From: Gloeothece verrucosa PCC 7822
Lineage (GTDB): Bacteria > Cyanobacteriota > Cyanobacteriia > Cyanobacteriales > Microcystaceae
Length of the DNA: 64,000 bases
Assembly: GCF_000147335.1 (NCBI RefSeq)
Contig: NC_014501.1
Span: 5,324,501-5,388,500 of the forward strand
Direction of reading: 5' to 3'
Shown: in pieces, positions 62,584-64,000 of the stretch
How the letters are laid out: every line of letters starts with the position of its first letter
Numbering within the stretch: position 1 is the first letter of the stretch
Program-made: the position numbers and the translations under genes
Notes under the pieces: generated by a model
What the model saw: only the letters and a program-made list of their open reading frames with translations
What the model was told of the DNA's origin: nothing
Database searches by the model: none

Positions 62584-63390
62584 CTACTCTTGTGTGATCA
62601 CAATTTTATGCTGATCAAGCGGCTGTACTGGTCTAGCGTTTAACTGATAGATTTGTCTAAATTGTTTAATCTGCTCGGCGGAAAGTTGAATGGGTTGCTT
62701 AAAGACAAACCAATTCACGCCTTCAGTACAAGGAGGGGTGGTTAAAGAGCCGATATATTTATAATAAGATTGCTCTTTCGGAATAAAATCTATAGCATTA
62801 ATCGTCACATTAGGAATTTTCTTTTTCCCTTGTTCTAGAGAAATATATGGCCATATTTTCTCAATTATAGGGTGTTTTTCATCTTGTTCAATTAATATCC
62901 CTACTACAGCTATTTCTTTGTTTTGATTTTTATGCACTAAATGGAGTTCCATAGGCTTCACTGTTCCTTTAATAGTATGTTCACTAGGAGCATGAAAGTG
63001 AAACTGCTTTAATTCATATTCTTTATTGCCAATGGTAACTGTACTTCCTGAAGCATACTCGACTTCGATAGTATGACCGTTATTGATAATCGTTAACGGT
63101 GTATCTTGATAATTAAAAACCAGATTACTCCCTTCTTCGGGAATTGCTGAACTCAAATTAATGGGGGATTGCGTTTTACCGTTTGAACAAGTGACAAAAC
63201 ATTGACTGAGTTCTCCCCAGCGAGCAGGTCTTTGATCGCCACTATAATTCCAAATAATTTCTTTTTTATCGGTTTCAGTAGTGCTTTTATCGGCTTCAGT
63301 AGTGCTATCACACGGTTGAATTTGGGGATTGACGAATGCTAGGTTAGTCAGCATCATCAGTAATGTAGCAATAAGAGCTAGTGTATTCAT
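62584..63390 (-). CDS. Exported alpha-class carbonic anhydrase
   Basis: A 268-residue protein with a signal peptide over residues 1-20 (MNTLALIATLLMMLTNLAF). The alpha-class fold is marked by NGKTQSPINL (about 72-81), the zinc His residues in KQFHFHAPSEHT (about 130-141) and ELHLVHKN (about 150), and IGSLTTPPCTEGVNWFVF near the C-terminus. It should interconvert CO2 and bicarbonate in the periplasm. A near-copy starts about 200 bases downstream on its right, so these form a tandem duplication. Confidence 0.9.
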   Translation of the reverse strand: MNTLALIATLLMMLTNLAFVNPQIQPCDSTTEADKSTTETDKKEIIWNYSGDQRPARWGELSQCFVTCSNGKTQSPINLSSAIPEEGSNLVFNYQDTPLTIINNGHTIEVEYASGSTVTIGNKEYELKQFHFHAPSEHTIKGTVKPMELHLVHKNQNKEIAVVGILIEQDEKHPIIEKIWPYISLEQGKKKIPNVTINAIDFIPKEQSYYKYIGSLTTPPCTEGVNWFVFKQPIQLSAEQIKQFRQIYQLNARPVQPLDQHKIVITQE

Positions 63391-63599
63391 TTGATTAAAT
63401 AGAACTAGGGAATTTTTTGAGAATTTATCGGCAAATTGCTTTAATGCAACCTCTAAACTCTATAAATTAAATTCTAGTTGATTTTTATTAACCCCCTCAA
63501 GAATTTTTGTAGATTTTAATCCATTTAAACTCGGCTTAACCAAAGGATAACTCACCCGATGGTGAGATCGCTTTAAGGAGACTAAAAGGCGAGGGAGTG

Positions 63600-64000
63600 T
63601 CAATATTCTCTGATCACAATTTCACGCTGATTAAGCGGCTGTACTGGTCTAGCGTTTAACTGATAGATTTGTGTAAATTGTTGAATCTGTTGAGGAGAAA
63701 CTTTAAGGGGAGTCTTAAAAACAAACCAATTTACGCCTTCCGTGCAGGGAGGGGTGGTTAAAGAGCCGATATAGTTATAGTAAGATTGATCTACAGGAAT
63801 AAAGTCTTTAGCATTAATGATCACATTGGCAAAGTTTTTTTCGCCTTGCTCTGGAGAAATATATTGCCAGATTTTTTTAATTAGAGGATGTTCTTGACCT
63901 TGTTGAATTAATATCCCTATCACAGCTATTTCTCCTTCTTCATTTTTATGCACTAGATGGAGTTCCATTTTAGCCACTTTCTTATTAATGGTATGTTCAC
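63600..64000 (-). CDS. Second alpha-carbonic anhydrase, 5' end beyond the window
   Basis: The reading frame is open from the stop at 63600 to the window edge at 64000, so the gene is incomplete here. It contains EHTI at the edge, then ELHLVHKN with the third zinc His, and IGSLTTPPCTEGVNWFVFK as in its neighbour, with the C-terminal half more than half identical to the adjacent enzyme. The start and the two first zinc His residues lie outside the window. It is the 3' part of an alpha-class carbonic anhydrase and belongs to the tandem pair. Confidence 0.85.
   Translation of the reverse strand, partial: EHTINKKVAKMELHLVHKNEEGEIAVIGILIQQGQEHPLIKKIWQYISPEQGEKNFANVIINAKDFIPVDQSYYNYIGSLTTPPCTEGVNWFVFKTPLKVSPQQIQQFTQIYQLNARPVQPLNQREIVIREY

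Overview
The window is chromosomal DNA from a cyanobacterium, most likely a unicellular or colonial chroococcalean of the Cyanothece/Gloeothece/Microcystis type. This is inferred from cyanobacterium-restricted genes (proton-extrusion protein PcxA, chlororespiratory-reduction protein CRR7, SbtA/SbtB bicarbonate transport, SLH protein), many tetratricopeptide and signalling proteins, moderate-to-low GC, heptamer short tandem repeats between genes, and a few GCGATCGC (HIP1) sites. I see no rRNA, tRNA, CRISPR array or prophage. The naming of the genus is only an inference.

Layout. 0.2-6.5 kb: two convergent GH13 alpha-amylase-family genes, an FAD/NAD(P)-binding protein and a GDSL hydrolase. 6.5-16.3 kb: a giant UPF0182 membrane protein, a second SGNH hydrolase, a small ribbon-helix-helix protein followed by a Uma2 nuclease, a DUF2993 protein, dCMP deaminase, a rhomboid protease, an M20 amidohydrolase and TrmL. 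16.3-25.5 kb: a long structured leader in front of a LysM/M23 peptidase, then small membrane or stress-type proteins and a YdiJ-like FAD/Fe-S dehydrogenase. 25.7-32.8 kb: a predicted ethylene-binding diguanylate cyclase, an orphan gene with a hairpin leader, a stand-alone receiver, a DoxX-UvsE pair and a sulfotransferase. 32.9-37.5 kb: an AT-rich two-gene module (OLD-like ATPase plus a small PD-(D/E)XK-like protein) whose first start codon overlaps the stop of a clpB gene carrying a repetitive C-terminal extension. 37.7-53.6 kb: pyrE, SLH protein, Fcy1-like cytosine deaminase, antiporter, PsiE, kinase-TPR protein, PgpH-like c-di-AMP phosphodiesterase, gyrB, CRR7 and an acyltransferase. 54.0-64.0 kb: an inorganic-carbon region with pcxA, a beta-carbonic anhydrase, two tandem SbtB-like PII proteins, a divergent SbtA and two tandem alpha-carbonic anhydrases, interrupted by a solo TnpB element, a YpfJ-type metallopeptidase and a two-component system.

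How the parts work together. The clearest functional unit is sbtA-sbtB-sbtB-carbonic anhydrase, tightly packed on the minus strand behind a perfect 7-3-7 palindrome; with pcxA and the periplasmic-type alpha-carbonic anhydrases nearby it looks like a dissolved-inorganic-carbon island. The best candidate for an undescribed system is the ATPase plus PD-(D/E)XK-like pair at 32.9-34.7 kb, which resembles two-gene anti-phage systems (Septu, PARIS) in layout but has a different apparent effector. Several regulatory structures (a leader at 16.3 kb, a stranded plus-strand terminator at 19.7 kb, alternative hairpins at 28.5 kb) and a 19-nt sequence shared in-frame by two unrelated genes are also worth checking. 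All functions are read from sequence motifs without database searches.
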